Shown here piece by piece: positions 16,643-24,858 of a DNA stretch of 64,000 nt. Position numbers and translations under genes: made by a program. A model generated the notes under the pieces. It did not search any database. It had not been told where the DNA came from and saw nothing but the letters and a program-made list of their open reading frames with translations. The stretch is from Leptofilum sp041748655 (GTDB lineage: Bacteria > Chloroflexota > Anaerolineae > Promineifilales > Promineifilaceae), in NCBI GenBank assembly GCA_041748655.1, contig JBGTCV010000132.1, positions 39,365-103,364 of the forward strand. Reading direction: 5' to 3'. Position 1 is the first letter of the stretch. Each line of letters begins with the position of its first letter.

Positions 16643-19075
16643 ATGAGCGATTTCAAGTTCGAAGCCTGGCCCACCGAATTCCGCCAAATCAACCAATATT
16701 TCGGGCAAAATCCTCACAACTACGCCCAGTTTGGCCTGCCTGGCCACGAAGGGCTGGATTTAATGGCCCCCACCGGCAGCAAAATCTTCGCCGTGGCCCG
16801 CGGCACGGTACGGGTTGTCCATACCCAGGCCAATACCCACAACTACGGCATCCACGTCCGGGTAGATCACGCAGATGGTTGGCAAACCATCTACGGCCAT
16901 ATGCAGCAAGCCACCGCCCGCGTGGGCCAACCAGTGAAAGCAGGCGACCAGCTCGGCCTGGCCGATAACACCGGCAACAGCTTCGGTTCCCATCTGCACC
17001 TCACCCTCAAGCGGCAAAACAGCAGCTATACCGACAACACCGGCACCAAATGGCCGTTTAACATCTTCGACCCCACCCCATTTTTGCTGCCGCTGCTGGG
17101 CTGGCGGCGCCCCGCTGGCCCCTACACCGATGGCTGGGCTTACACCAGCGGCATCATCGCGGTGGGAGATTTAGCCCAGGTAAACAGCGGCGGCATTAAT
17201 CTGCGTGAAACCGCCAGCGTCGTGGGCAAATTGATTGATCTGGTACCCGGCGGCACAATTATCATTATTACCGGTGCGCCCAGAGGGCAATATACCCCCG
17301 TTAGAGTACCCAACGCCTCCTTGAGCAGCGTGCCCGCCCCACCCCCACCGGCCCCGGCACCCCCGCCAGCCCCCACGGAAAACCTGGTGAACGGCTGGGC
17401 CTTTACCAGCTACATTACCCGCAGCGGCAACCAGGCTGTGGCAGGTGAATGGGGTATTAATTTACGCGCTGCCCCCAACCGCACGGCTACCAATATGGGT
17501 CTGGTAAAAGGGGGCAGCACCATGACCATTACCGGCTCACCGCAAGGAGAATATACTCCGGTCAGCGCCCGTCGCATCGATTTTTCCGGCCCAATTAACA
17601 TTCCGCCAGATGTGGCGCCCCCACCCACAACGCCCGCGCCAATACCAACCGCGCCACCACCAGCTGATGCTGTTTTGGGTTGGGCCTTCACGCAAAATTT
17701 AACGGTAAACGGCCGTCAAGTCATCTCCGGCCGTTTTGGCACCAACTTACGTGCCGCCCCCAACCAGACTGGCAGCAAGCTGGGACTGTTTGTGGAAGGT
17801 GGTATTGGCACCCTTGCCGGACAAACCAGAGGCGAATACACACCGGTTTATGTTTCTCGCAGCAGCTTGCGCAATATTCCCGCCACCCAGCCACCCGTCA
17901 CCCAGCCCACGCCGCTTCCAGACAGCTCAGCCCCCCCCACACCTGCTCCCCAGCCTACCTCGGACACCACGCCAGGCTGGGCGTTTACCGCTGCTATTAC
18001 CGTATCCGGCGGCATGGCAACAGCCGGACAATATGGCATTAATCTGCGCCAGACCCCCAGACGAGATGCAGCAATGGTTGGCTTTGTCCCCGGCAACGCC
18101 AACATGATTGTCACCGGCGCGGCCCAAGGTGAGTACACACCGGTGCGAGTGGATGACAAAATAATACAAGGGACGGTAGGCGGGCCTGTGCCCATCACCG
18201 ACACAATCAAGCCACCAGAAGGGGCGGTAAATCCAGAGCCGCATACGCTGGGCAATGCCCGCATCGGACTGCACGCCTCGGCCGACCCCGGCATTTCTCA
18301 GGCTGAGATCAGCGAGTTTGCTGATATGCGCCCCGGTATGATCAAGGTGCTGTCGTTCCACGAACCAACGGCCGTTCAAAAACTATCCCAGGCCCATCCA
18401 GATGCCCGCTGGGTCGTGCGTGCCTTCCTCGATTTCCGCTCACCCAACGGTGTCCGCACCATCAGCCCCGGCCAATTCCTCAACGACACCCTCAGCGATA
18501 CGCGCCGCACCCTGGATATGATCGGCCCCGGTAAAGATGTCGTCATCGAGCTGCACAACGAGCCGAATCTGGTGCCGGAAGGGTTAACCGGCGCGTGGCA
18601 CGATGGGGCAACCTTTGCCCAATGGTGGCTGGAACTACTGCGCCTCTACCGGCAGGCGCTGCCGGGTCGCAAATTTATCTATCCCGGATTGTCGCCGGGA
18701 GCGGCCGTTTCCGGCATCAAACAAGACCATATCCAGTTTATTGAAGCCAGCCGCGCCGCCGTAGAAGCCGCCGACGGCCTCGGCATTCACACCTACTGGT
18801 CCAACGTCTACCCCATGCAGCTGGCGCTGAACGTGCTGGACGATTACATCAGCCGCTTTCGCTTCAAACCCATCTGGATTACCGAGGCCAGCAACAACAA
18901 GTCGGGCACGCCGGTCTTCCGCAAGGCGCAAGAATATCTGGACTTCTGGAAAGAGATTCAAAAACGGCCGACGGTGCAGGGTGTCACTTACTTTGTTGCC
19001 TCCGCCAGCGATCCTGCCTTCAAGGAAGAGGTCTGGGTTGGCCACGACATCGGCAAGCGAATCGGCCGTCGCTAA
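16643..19075 (+). CDS. M23 metallopeptidase, four SH3-like repeats and clan-A glycosidase domain fused
   Basis: The 810-residue start is firm (AAGGAG seven bases upstream). Residues about 25-135 are an M23/LytM domain with HEGLD and HLHLTL zinc ligands and YGH. Four repeats of about 60 residues follow (near 163, 250, 345 and 443), each with GWAFT, INLR and GEYTPV, joined by Pro-rich linkers. The last 270 residues form a TIM-barrel-like glycosidase domain with HNEPN (Glu 640, acid/base) and ITEAS (Glu 748, nucleophile). This suggests binding or cutting of cell wall or other glycans. No signal peptide is visible, although these domains are normally extracellular. Confidence 0.82.
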   Translation: MSDFKFEAWPTEFRQINQYFGQNPHNYAQFGLPGHEGLDLMAPTGSKIFAVARGTVRVVHTQANTHNYGIHVRVDHADGWQTIYGHMQQATARVGQPVKAGDQLGLADNTGNSFGSHLHLTLKRQNSSYTDNTGTKWPFNIFDPTPFLLPLLGWRRPAGPYTDGWAYTSGIIAVGDLAQVNSGGINLRETASVVGKLIDLVPGGTIIIITGAPRGQYTPVRVPNASLSSVPAPPPPAPAPPPAPTENLVNGWAFTSYITRSGNQAVAGEWGINLRAAPNRTATNMGLVKGGSTMTITGSPQGEYTPVSARRIDFSGPINIPPDVAPPPTTPAPIPTAPPPADAVLGWAFTQNLTVNGRQVISGRFGTNLRAAPNQTGSKLGLFVEGGIGTLAGQTRGEYTPVYVSRSSLRNIPATQPPVTQPTPLPDSSAPPTPAPQPTSDTTPGWAFTAAITVSGGMATAGQYGINLRQTPRRDAAMVGFVPGNANMIVTGAAQGEYTPVRVDDKIIQGTVGGPVPITDTIKPPEGAVNPEPHTLGNARIGLHASADPGISQAEISEFADMRPGMIKVLSFHEPTAVQKLSQAHPDARWVVRAFLDFRSPNGVRTISPGQFLNDTLSDTRRTLDMIGPGKDVVIELHNEPNLVPEGLTGAWHDGATFAQWWLELLRLYRQALPGRKFIYPGLSPGAAVSGIKQDHIQFIEASRAAVEAADGLGIHTYWSNVYPMQLALNVLDDYISRFRFKPIWITEASNNKSGTPVFRKAQEYLDFWKEIQKRPTVQGVTYFVASASDPAFKEEVWVGHDIGKRIGRR

Positions 19076-19076
19076 C

Positions 19077-19334
19077 ATGGAAATTCTTATTCCTATCGCC
19101 GCCATTGTGTTGATTGCCATTTTTGTGGGCTACGTGCGGCGCGGGCAGCAAAAAATCAGCTGTCCGCAATGCAGCAGTTCGCAGGTGCGCACCGTTGACC
19201 AGCAGCTCAAAGAGCTCAAGCAAGACCAAACCAGGGGTTACGCGGTCAAGCTGGATGTACAGCTTATCATGGAAACCAGCTACCGCTGTCAAAATTGTAA
19301 CCACACCTGGACCATCACCGCCCCCGAAAGTTGA
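19077..19334 (+). CDS. Small membrane protein with zinc ribbon
   Basis: An 85-residue protein that starts one base after the preceding stop. Residues 3-19 form one membrane helix (ILIPIAAIVLIAIFVGYV). The rest is soluble, with CPQC (about 29-32) and CQNC (about 72-75), a classic two-knuckle zinc ribbon. No known family was recognised. Its tight spacing behind the M23 fusion gene suggests co-transcription and translational coupling. Confidence 0.75.
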   Translation: MEILIPIAAIVLIAIFVGYVRRGQQKISCPQCSSSQVRTVDQQLKELKQDQTRGYAVKLDVQLIMETSYRCQNCNHTWTITAPES

Positions 19335-19340
19335 TTTTGA

Positions 19341-19398
19341 ACCGCAGAGGACGCGAAGAACGCTGAGTATTTTTATTTATCTCTACGTCCTCTGCGGT
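19341..19398. repeat. Intergenic hairpin repeat (ACCGCAGAGGACG type)
   Basis: ACCGCAGAGGACG (19341-19353) and its exact complement CGTCCTCTGCGGT (19386-19398) form a 13-bp stem with a 32-base loop. It is the cleanest member of the dispersed hairpin family. It lies in the short gap between the zinc-ribbon gene and the next gene. Confidence 0.75.
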
Positions 19399-19416
19399 AA
19401 GTTTTAGGAGATTCCC

Positions 19417-20283
19417 TTGAAATTTGTGCGCTATTCGGTAAACGGCCGTTCCCCCCAAATCGGCCTCGTCGTAGAAAACAACGTCCTCGACCTGTCCGCC
19501 ATCGTCCCCTCGATGCAGGCGCTCATCGCCCTCAGCGCCGATGGTCTGGCTGTGCTTCAACAGCACGCCGCTTCTGCCAGCCGGCTGCCGCTGGCAGAGG
19601 TGAAGCTGCACGCTCCCCTGCTGCCGCAGCGCAACGTCATGTGCCTGGGGCTAAACTACGCCGAACACGCCCGTGAATCGCTGGGCGCACAAGGCAAAGA
19701 GGTCGCTTTGCCAGAGCTGCCCATTGTGTTTACCAAGGCAACAACGGCCGTTTCCGGCCCCACCGATCCCATCCCCTTCGACCCACAGGTTTCCGACAAA
19801 ATCGACTGGGAAGTGGAGCTGGCCGTCATCATCGGCAAGCAAGGCAAAAACATTCCCACCGAGCAGGCGATGGAATACGTCTTTGGCTACACCGTCCTCA
19901 ACGACGTCAGCGCCCGCGACTTGCAGCGGCAGGGCAAACAATATTTCAAGGGCAAAAGCCTGGACGGCAGCTGCCCGACGGGACCGTGGATTGTCACGGC
20001 CGATGAGCTGCCCAACCCGCATAATCTGGACATTCGCTGCCTGGTCAATGGCGTGGAAAAGCAGGCCAGCAACACCCGCCACATGATCTTCGACATCCCC
20101 GCCATCATCGCCTACCTCTCGCGCGGCATGACGCTGCTTCCCGGCGACATCATCGCCACCGGCACACCCGACGGCGTCGGTTTTGCCCGCACCCCGCCCG
20201 AATTTTTGCGCCCTGGCGACGTGCTCACCTCGATTGTTGAAGGAATTGGAGAGATACGGAATCGGGTAACGGCCGTTGCGTAA
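19417..20283 (+). CDS. Fumarylacetoacetate hydrolase family protein
   Basis: A TTG start at 19417 is supported by AGGAG seven bases upstream. The 288-residue protein has the N-terminal cap (MKFVRYSVNGR) and an FAH core: MCLGLNYAEHARES, DWEVELAVIIG with Glu metal ligands, GYTVLNDVSARDLQ, KSLDGSCPTGPWIV and LLPGDIIATGTPDGVG. Members cleave or isomerise C-C bonds in acylpyruvates and aromatic breakdown products using Mg or Mn. The exact substrate cannot be told from sequence; 5-carboxymethyl-2-hydroxymuconate or acylpyruvate types are possible. It ends with an ACGGCCGT octamer encoding TAV. Confidence 0.9.
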   Translation: MKFVRYSVNGRSPQIGLVVENNVLDLSAIVPSMQALIALSADGLAVLQQHAASASRLPLAEVKLHAPLLPQRNVMCLGLNYAEHARESLGAQGKEVALPELPIVFTKATTAVSGPTDPIPFDPQVSDKIDWEVELAVIIGKQGKNIPTEQAMEYVFGYTVLNDVSARDLQRQGKQYFKGKSLDGSCPTGPWIVTADELPNPHNLDIRCLVNGVEKQASNTRHMIFDIPAIIAYLSRGMTLLPGDIIATGTPDGVGFARTPPEFLRPGDVLTSIVEGIGEIRNRVTAVA

Positions 20284-20311
20284 ACAACTACTCCAACGTT
20301 ATCGCTGATCC

Positions 20312-20530
20312 CTACTCCTCTTTTTCATAAATGATCGCCTGAATCTGCAAATCGCGACGGCCGTTGGCCTTGACCTGCTACCATTCTGGCATGGTAGGTT
20401 GGTGGTAGTTCAGCCAGTCGTCCAGATTGTAAAACGGGATGGTGAAGGGTGAAGCGGTCCGACAGGGTGTGAAAACTTTGCCAGCCTGCCAATACCACCA
20501 GTCCAGCGATCATGGCACTAGCGACACGGC
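20312..20530 (-). pseudogene. Decayed remnant of an unidentified protein gene
   Basis: On the minus strand the frames read as protein-like text that is broken: a hydrophobic stretch MIAGLVVLAGWQSF in one frame, then in another frame FTIPFYNLDDWLNYH and PTMPEW, an in-frame TAG, and QVKANGRRDLQIQAI before a final stop. This looks like a former membrane or exported protein with at least one frameshift and one nonsense change. No family was recognised. The rest of 20284-20933 holds only the rpsA promoter. Confidence 0.4.
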
Positions 20531-20866
20531 GACATCTGGCGGATTGCCCCGAAAACCCATCGGTAAGGCAAAAATACCCCTGTCACCCACTCGTCACCGA
20601 ATTGACAACCCCCAAACGAACCGATATAATCTTGAGTCTGAATATATTGGCCGAGTTTTCTGAAATAAAGTCGCTTTACAATTGCACATTTCATTGAGTG
20701 CGTACCGGGTCAAAAAGGGCATAGTCGTGGTGACTCGCCTGTACGTATTTCGCCGCAAGCTAAAAGACGCAGGTGGCATATTGTGTAGATAAACACGCCT
20801 GAACAATGCGTCGTAAACGACAACCTGATAGAAAAAAGATTTTCTCGGCCTATGCCTGACAAAAAA

Positions 20867-20896
20867 TTGTGCGTAGGTCGATTTTTTGTTTATAAT
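20867..20896 (+). promoter_or_regulatory. Likely rpsA promoter
   Basis: TTGTGC (20867-20872), an 18-base spacer and a perfect TATAAT (20891-20896) lie 38 bases before the rpsA start. The -10 box is strong; the -35 match is partial. Confidence 0.65.
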
Positions 20897-20933
20897 GACC
20901 CTATCCTTATTTTTTTGAAGAGACTAAACTTGT

Positions 20934-22280
20934 ATGAGTACTGAAGAAAACGAATTTATGGAAGCGCTTTTAGACCAGCATGATTACGAAGAGCCGCAAG
21001 TTGGCGATATTCGTAAGGGCATCATTGTAGCTATCACTCAGCAGGGGGTAATTGTTGATCTGGGTCTGAAGCGTGATGGTTTGGTGCCTTCTTCCGATTT
21101 GAGCAAGCTGGAACCAGAAGAACGCGAAGCGTTAAAGATCAATGATGAGATTCCTATCTACGTCACCAATACGGATGCGCCAGATAGCCTGTATGTCTCT
21201 ATTCATCTGGCGCAGCTAAACCAAGATTGGATCGATGCAGAAGCGTACCTGGAAAGCGGCGACATTATCGAAGGGGAAGTGATTGGCTACAACAAAGGTG
21301 GCGCGATTATTCCATTCGGCCGTTTGCGGGGATTTGTGCCTGCTTCACATCTCAACGAGTTGTCACGGGGTCTAAACGATCGGCAGCGCCAGCAAAAGTT
21401 GGCCAAGCTTCGCGGCCAAAAAGTGCCGGTAAAGATTATCGAAGTTGATCGCCGACGCCGACGCCTGGTCTTTTCGCAGCGCGATGCCCAAAAAGAGTGG
21501 GAAGACAAGCGGAAACAAGAGCTTCTTAAGGATCTGAAAGAAGGGGATGTGTTGACAGGGCGCGTTAGTGGCCTGCGCGACTTCGGTATTTTTGTAGATC
21601 TGGGTGGAGCAGATGGTCTGGTACATATCTCTGAGCTGGCCTGGTACCGCATCGACCATCCGCGTGAAGTGGTGAAGGTTGGGGATGAGATCGAGGTCTA
21701 CGTCCTTAACATTAATGCAGAATCGCAGCGCATTAGCCTGAGCCGTAAAAAACTTCTGGAAAACCCCTGGTCAACTGTTGAACAACGTTACCAACCCAAT
21801 CAACTGGTTGAAGGCAAAATTACCCGCATTGTAGATTATGGCGCTTTTGCCGAAATCGAGCCTGGTGTTGAGGGGCTGCTCCATTTATCACAACTTTCCC
21901 GCAACCAGGTGGAAAATGCCCGCGAAGTAGTCAACGAAGGGGAAACGCATTTGCTGCGCGTTGTCAGTATTGATCCTGACCGGCAGCGGATTGGCCTGAG
22001 CTTACGGGCTGTCAATGCGCACGAGCAGATTGAATGGATGGCACTGCGAGAGACCGAGGCAGCTGAAACAGCTGAAGCAGCTAGTGACGAAGCCGAAGAA
22101 ACGGCCGTTCCCGCTGAAATCACTGCCGACGCAGATGAAGCTGTCGCAGATGAAGCTGTCGTGGATGAAGCTGTCGTGGATGAAGCAGATGACGCCGCAG
22201 AAAATAAAGAACTAACAGAAGACGAAGAAGCTGCTGCCGAATCTGAAACCGACAACGAGGAAACCGAAGAAGAAGGCTAA
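20934..22280 (+). CDS. rpsA: Ribosomal protein S1 (four S1 domains)
   Basis: S1 binds mRNA at the 30S platform and helps initiation on structured messages. Four S1 OB-folds are visible: about 22-90 (GDIRKGIIVAITQQGVIVDLG), 108-175 (GDIIEGEVIGYNKGGAIIPFG), 195-263 (GDVLTGRVSGLRDFGIFVDLG) and 282-350 (EGKITRIVDYGAFAEIEPG). The last two have the strongest match. The C-terminal 85 residues are a very acidic Glu/Ala tail built partly from a repeated DEAVV unit, encoded by a tandem repeat at about 22131-22190. Four domains is the usual form in many phyla outside Proteobacteria. infA follows 66 bases later. Confidence 0.93.
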   Translation: MSTEENEFMEALLDQHDYEEPQVGDIRKGIIVAITQQGVIVDLGLKRDGLVPSSDLSKLEPEEREALKINDEIPIYVTNTDAPDSLYVSIHLAQLNQDWIDAEAYLESGDIIEGEVIGYNKGGAIIPFGRLRGFVPASHLNELSRGLNDRQRQQKLAKLRGQKVPVKIIEVDRRRRRLVFSQRDAQKEWEDKRKQELLKDLKEGDVLTGRVSGLRDFGIFVDLGGADGLVHISELAWYRIDHPREVVKVGDEIEVYVLNINAESQRISLSRKKLLENPWSTVEQRYQPNQLVEGKITRIVDYGAFAEIEPGVEGLLHLSQLSRNQVENAREVVNEGETHLLRVVSIDPDRQRIGLSLRAVNAHEQIEWMALRETEAAETAEAASDEAEETAVPAEITADADEAVADEAVVDEAVVDEADDAAENKELTEDEEAAAESETDNEETEEEG

Positions 22281-22346
22281 CCACTCCCTGGTTAGCAGCC
22301 AAAGTTTCACAAGATCAGACGATAATTTTGTCTGAAAAGGATTTAT

Positions 22347-22580
22347 ATGTCTAAAGACGAAAAGCTGGAAGTTGAAGGCACAGTTACCGAGCTGTTACCC
22401 AACACACAATTTACGGTTGAACTGGATAATGGTCACAAAGTGTTGGCTTACCTTTCAGGCCGAATGCGCAAATATTACATCCGTATTTTGTTGGGCGACC
22501 GGGTTCGGGTAGAAATGACCCCTTACGATTTGGAACGCGGACGGATCACCTATCGGTATCACCGTAATCGGGCACGTTAG
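22347..22580 (+). CDS. infA: Translation initiation factor IF-1
   Basis: A 77-residue single OB-fold with typical IF-1 text: EVEGTVTELLPNTQFTVELDNGHKVLAYLSGRMRKYYIRILLGDRVRVEMTPYDL, here seen as EGTVTELLPN, GHKVLAYLSG and GDRVRVEMTPYDL. IF-1 binds the A site of the 30S subunit during initiation. An AAGGA site precedes the ATG. Pairing with rpsA rather than with the rpmJ/rpsM block is unusual in location but functionally coherent. A small hairpin (CAGAC and GTCTG) sits just before its ribosome site. Confidence 0.93.
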   Translation: MSKDEKLEVEGTVTELLPNTQFTVELDNGHKVLAYLSGRMRKYYIRILLGDRVRVEMTPYDLERGRITYRYHRNRAR

Positions 22581-22610
22581 TTACTTTCAGCTGCTTGAAA
22601 ACTATATGAA

Positions 22611-22639
22611 AAAAAGCCTCAGCGCTGCTGAGGCTTTTT
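22611..22639. terminator. Bidirectional terminator between infA and prmA
   Basis: AAAAAGCCTCAGC (22611-22623) and GCTGAGGCTTTTT (22627-22639) pair perfectly around a 3-base loop, giving T-runs in both directions. It ends the plus-strand rpsA-infA unit and the minus-strand heat-shock operon, overlapping the prmA stop. Confidence 0.92.
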
Positions 22640-23573
22640 AATTTCCGGGCGAAACGATAAGGCAAACCCAGTCTCGTACCTGAATTTTTTCGACAATGTG
22701 ACCACCAGCCTGGGAAACGGCCGTTGTCACCACCCCCAACTGCTCTTCAATAATCCCACTTAAAATCAACTTGCCAGCTGGGGCCACATAGTCCAATAAG
22801 CGATCATTATCTAAAAGCGACACAATGACGTGGGCCAAAATATTCACCACCACAATGTCCCAGGATGTTACCGGCACATCGCTTAAAATTCCCTGATGGC
22901 TATTAATCGTGCCAATTCCGTTTTGAGCGGTGTTACTTTGCGTTGTCTCCACCGCCAGAATATCGGTATCAAAAGCCCGAACTTGCCCTGCCCCCAGCTT
23001 CACCGCCGCAATGGCCAAAATACCAGAGCCCGTACCCACATCCAATACTGAATTGCCAGACTGTACCGTTCGTTCCAGAGCTTGCAGACACATTTGCGTG
23101 GTAGGATGCAGACCAGTGCCAAAGGCCATGCCCGGATCAAGCACCAGCACGACATCATCGGTCTGAGCAAAATCACCACTATCGGCCACGATGCCATTTT
23201 CGATCCAGCTGGGCTGAATCCATATCTTATTGCCTATGCGAAACGGGTGGTAATGCGCTTTCCAGGCGTTGGCCCAATCTTCTTCTTTTAGCTGGCGAAA
23301 AGTTGGGGGTGGAATCGGATAGAGTCGCCCCATGTGGTAGAGAATTTCTTCCAGGCGTTGGCGCAGCTGAGGGGTGTCTTCTGCTTGGGGGACATAGATT
23401 TTGACAGTAACGGCCGTTTCCAAAGCATCATGCGCTGGATTGGTCTCATCACCCAATTGTTCCAGCACCACACCGTCGTTGTAGGCAAACGGCCGTAACG
23501 TCTCGGCCACCGCCTCTGCCCCTTCCCCATCTGTAATGACGCTCACTTCCAGCCAATAGGTGGTTTTACTCAT
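22638..23573 (-). CDS. prmA: Ribosomal protein L11 methyltransferase
   Basis: PrmA trimethylates lysines and the N-terminus of ribosomal protein L11 with S-adenosylmethionine. The 311-residue protein has the N-terminal substrate-recognition domain (about 1-100), a linker with WANAWKAHYHPFRIG, and a Rossmann methyltransferase domain: FGTGLHPTTQMCLQ, VLDVGTGSGILAIAAVKLGA (motif I), then VVVNILAHVI (motif IV, NxLA type). It is the last gene of the heat-shock operon, directly abutting dnaJ, an order known from several Gram-positive-like bacteria. Confidence 0.93.
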   Translation of the reverse strand: MSKTTYWLEVSVITDGEGAEAVAETLRPFAYNDGVVLEQLGDETNPAHDALETAVTVKIYVPQAEDTPQLRQRLEEILYHMGRLYPIPPPTFRQLKEEDWANAWKAHYHPFRIGNKIWIQPSWIENGIVADSGDFAQTDDVVLVLDPGMAFGTGLHPTTQMCLQALERTVQSGNSVLDVGTGSGILAIAAVKLGAGQVRAFDTDILAVETTQSNTAQNGIGTINSHQGILSDVPVTSWDIVVVNILAHVIVSLLDNDRLLDYVAPAGKLILSGIIEEQLGVVTTAVSQAGGHIVEKIQVRDWVCLIVSPGN

Positions 23574-24725
23574 CTAAAATCCCAACGCATTGCGCAGCTG
23601 ATCCCAAATACCGCGATCGCCACGCGGCACAACTTCTTTACCCAGCGTGCGCGAAAGTTCCTGGAAAAGTGCTTTTTGATCATCAGTTAATTTATGGGGA
23701 ACAGCCACCTGAATGAGCACATGCTGATCACCCCGCCCCATTGGTGCGCCACGCCCAGAACGATCCAGCCGGGGCACTCCCTTGCCGCGTAGACGGAAAA
23801 CCTTGCCTGGTTGGGTACCAGCCGGTATCTCCAATGGCTCCTCGCCGTCCAGCGTAGGCACCATGATGCTGTCGCCAAGCGCCGCCTGCGCCACGTTAAT
23901 ATGCAAATCGAGGTAAACATCTTCGCCCCGCCGCCGGAAAAACTCATGCGGCTTCACCTCGATCACAACAAACAGATTGCCTGGAGGGCCACCATCTTGC
24001 CCAGGACCTCCTTCACCCGTGAGGCGAATTTGGGTATCGCTGTCTACCCCAGGTGGTACCTTAACTTTAATCGTGCGCACTTCCATCACCTGTTTTTGGC
24101 CATTACAGGCTGGGCAAGGTTCTGGAATCAACTCGCCCGTCCCCTGACAGGTGGAACAGGTCGTGACGTTCACAAAGGAGCCCAGGATAGACTGCTGAAC
24201 CCGACGCACTTCACCTGAGCCATTGCAAGTGGTACAGGCAATGGGGCGGCTGCCCGGTTTTGCGCCATTGCCATGACAGGTCGCACACACCTCTGGCCGA
24301 CGAATCTCAATCTCTTTTTCTACCCCAAAAACAGCTTCCTCAAAGGAAATCGAGAGATCGGCACGTAAATCCATGCCACGCCGGGGGCCGCGTCGCCGTC
24401 GCCGATTGCCGCCAAAGCCTGCATTGAACAGCTCTTCGAAGATGTCGCTGATGTTGCCAAAGCCACCTTCAAAGCCGGCGCCATAGCCACCAGCGCCATT
24501 CTCCACACCGGCATGGCCATAAGTATCATACGCGCTCCGCTTGCGCTCATCAGAAAGCACTTCGTAAGCGTGCTGAACCTCTTTAAATTGCTCTTCCGCC
24601 CCAGTCTCTTTGTTGACGTCTGGGTGGTATTGACGGGCTAATTTGCGGTAAGCTTTCTTGATGTCATCTTTGGAAGCGCCGCGTGCAACGCCTAGCACGT
24701 CATAAAAATCTCGCTGTGTGGCCAT
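23574..24725 (-). CDS. dnaJ: Chaperone DnaJ (Hsp40, type I)
   Basis: DnaJ delivers unfolded proteins to DnaK and stimulates its ATPase. The J domain (1-70) has the HPD motif in YHPDVNKE. A Gly-rich region follows (about 76-115), then four zinc-finger repeats CATCHGNG, CTTCNGSG, CSTCQGTG and CPACNGQK (the last lacks the usual second Gly) and the C-terminal substrate-binding domain. The 383-residue length is normal for type I. It lies between dnaK and prmA in the CIRCE-controlled operon. Confidence 0.96.
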   Translation of the reverse strand: MATQRDFYDVLGVARGASKDDIKKAYRKLARQYHPDVNKETGAEEQFKEVQHAYEVLSDERKRSAYDTYGHAGVENGAGGYGAGFEGGFGNISDIFEELFNAGFGGNRRRRRGPRRGMDLRADLSISFEEAVFGVEKEIEIRRPEVCATCHGNGAKPGSRPIACTTCNGSGEVRRVQQSILGSFVNVTTCSTCQGTGELIPEPCPACNGQKQVMEVRTIKVKVPPGVDSDTQIRLTGEGGPGQDGGPPGNLFVVIEVKPHEFFRRRGEDVYLDLHINVAQAALGDSIMVPTLDGEEPLEIPAGTQPGKVFRLRGKGVPRLDRSGRGAPMGRGDQHVLIQVAVPHKLTDDQKALFQELSRTLGKEVVPRGDRGIWDQLRNALGF

Positions 24726-24760
24726 ACCTGTCCTTATGAGTTGCTGCTAAAAATCAAATA

Positions 24761-24808
24761 TTTCACAGATTGTCCAGAGCAAAATTTTCAACTGGACAAT
24801 CTGTGAAA
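24761..24808. repeat. Perfect 17-bp inverted repeat between dnaK and dnaJ
   Basis: TTTCACAGATTGTCCAG (24761-24777) and its exact complement (24792-24808) flank a 14-base loop, in the dnaK-dnaJ gap. In the operon mRNA this is a strong hairpin. Without a clean T-run it is more likely a processing, stability or attenuation element than a full terminator. Confidence 0.75.
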
Positions 24809-24858
24809 CCTATTGGATACATGATACTGTACGAGCGAAGCTTACGCATCGGCGAAGC

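Noticed and set aside
20325..20513. An intact 62-codon membrane protein gene
   Set aside because: Protein-like text continues in another frame past an in-frame stop, which fits a decayed gene better.
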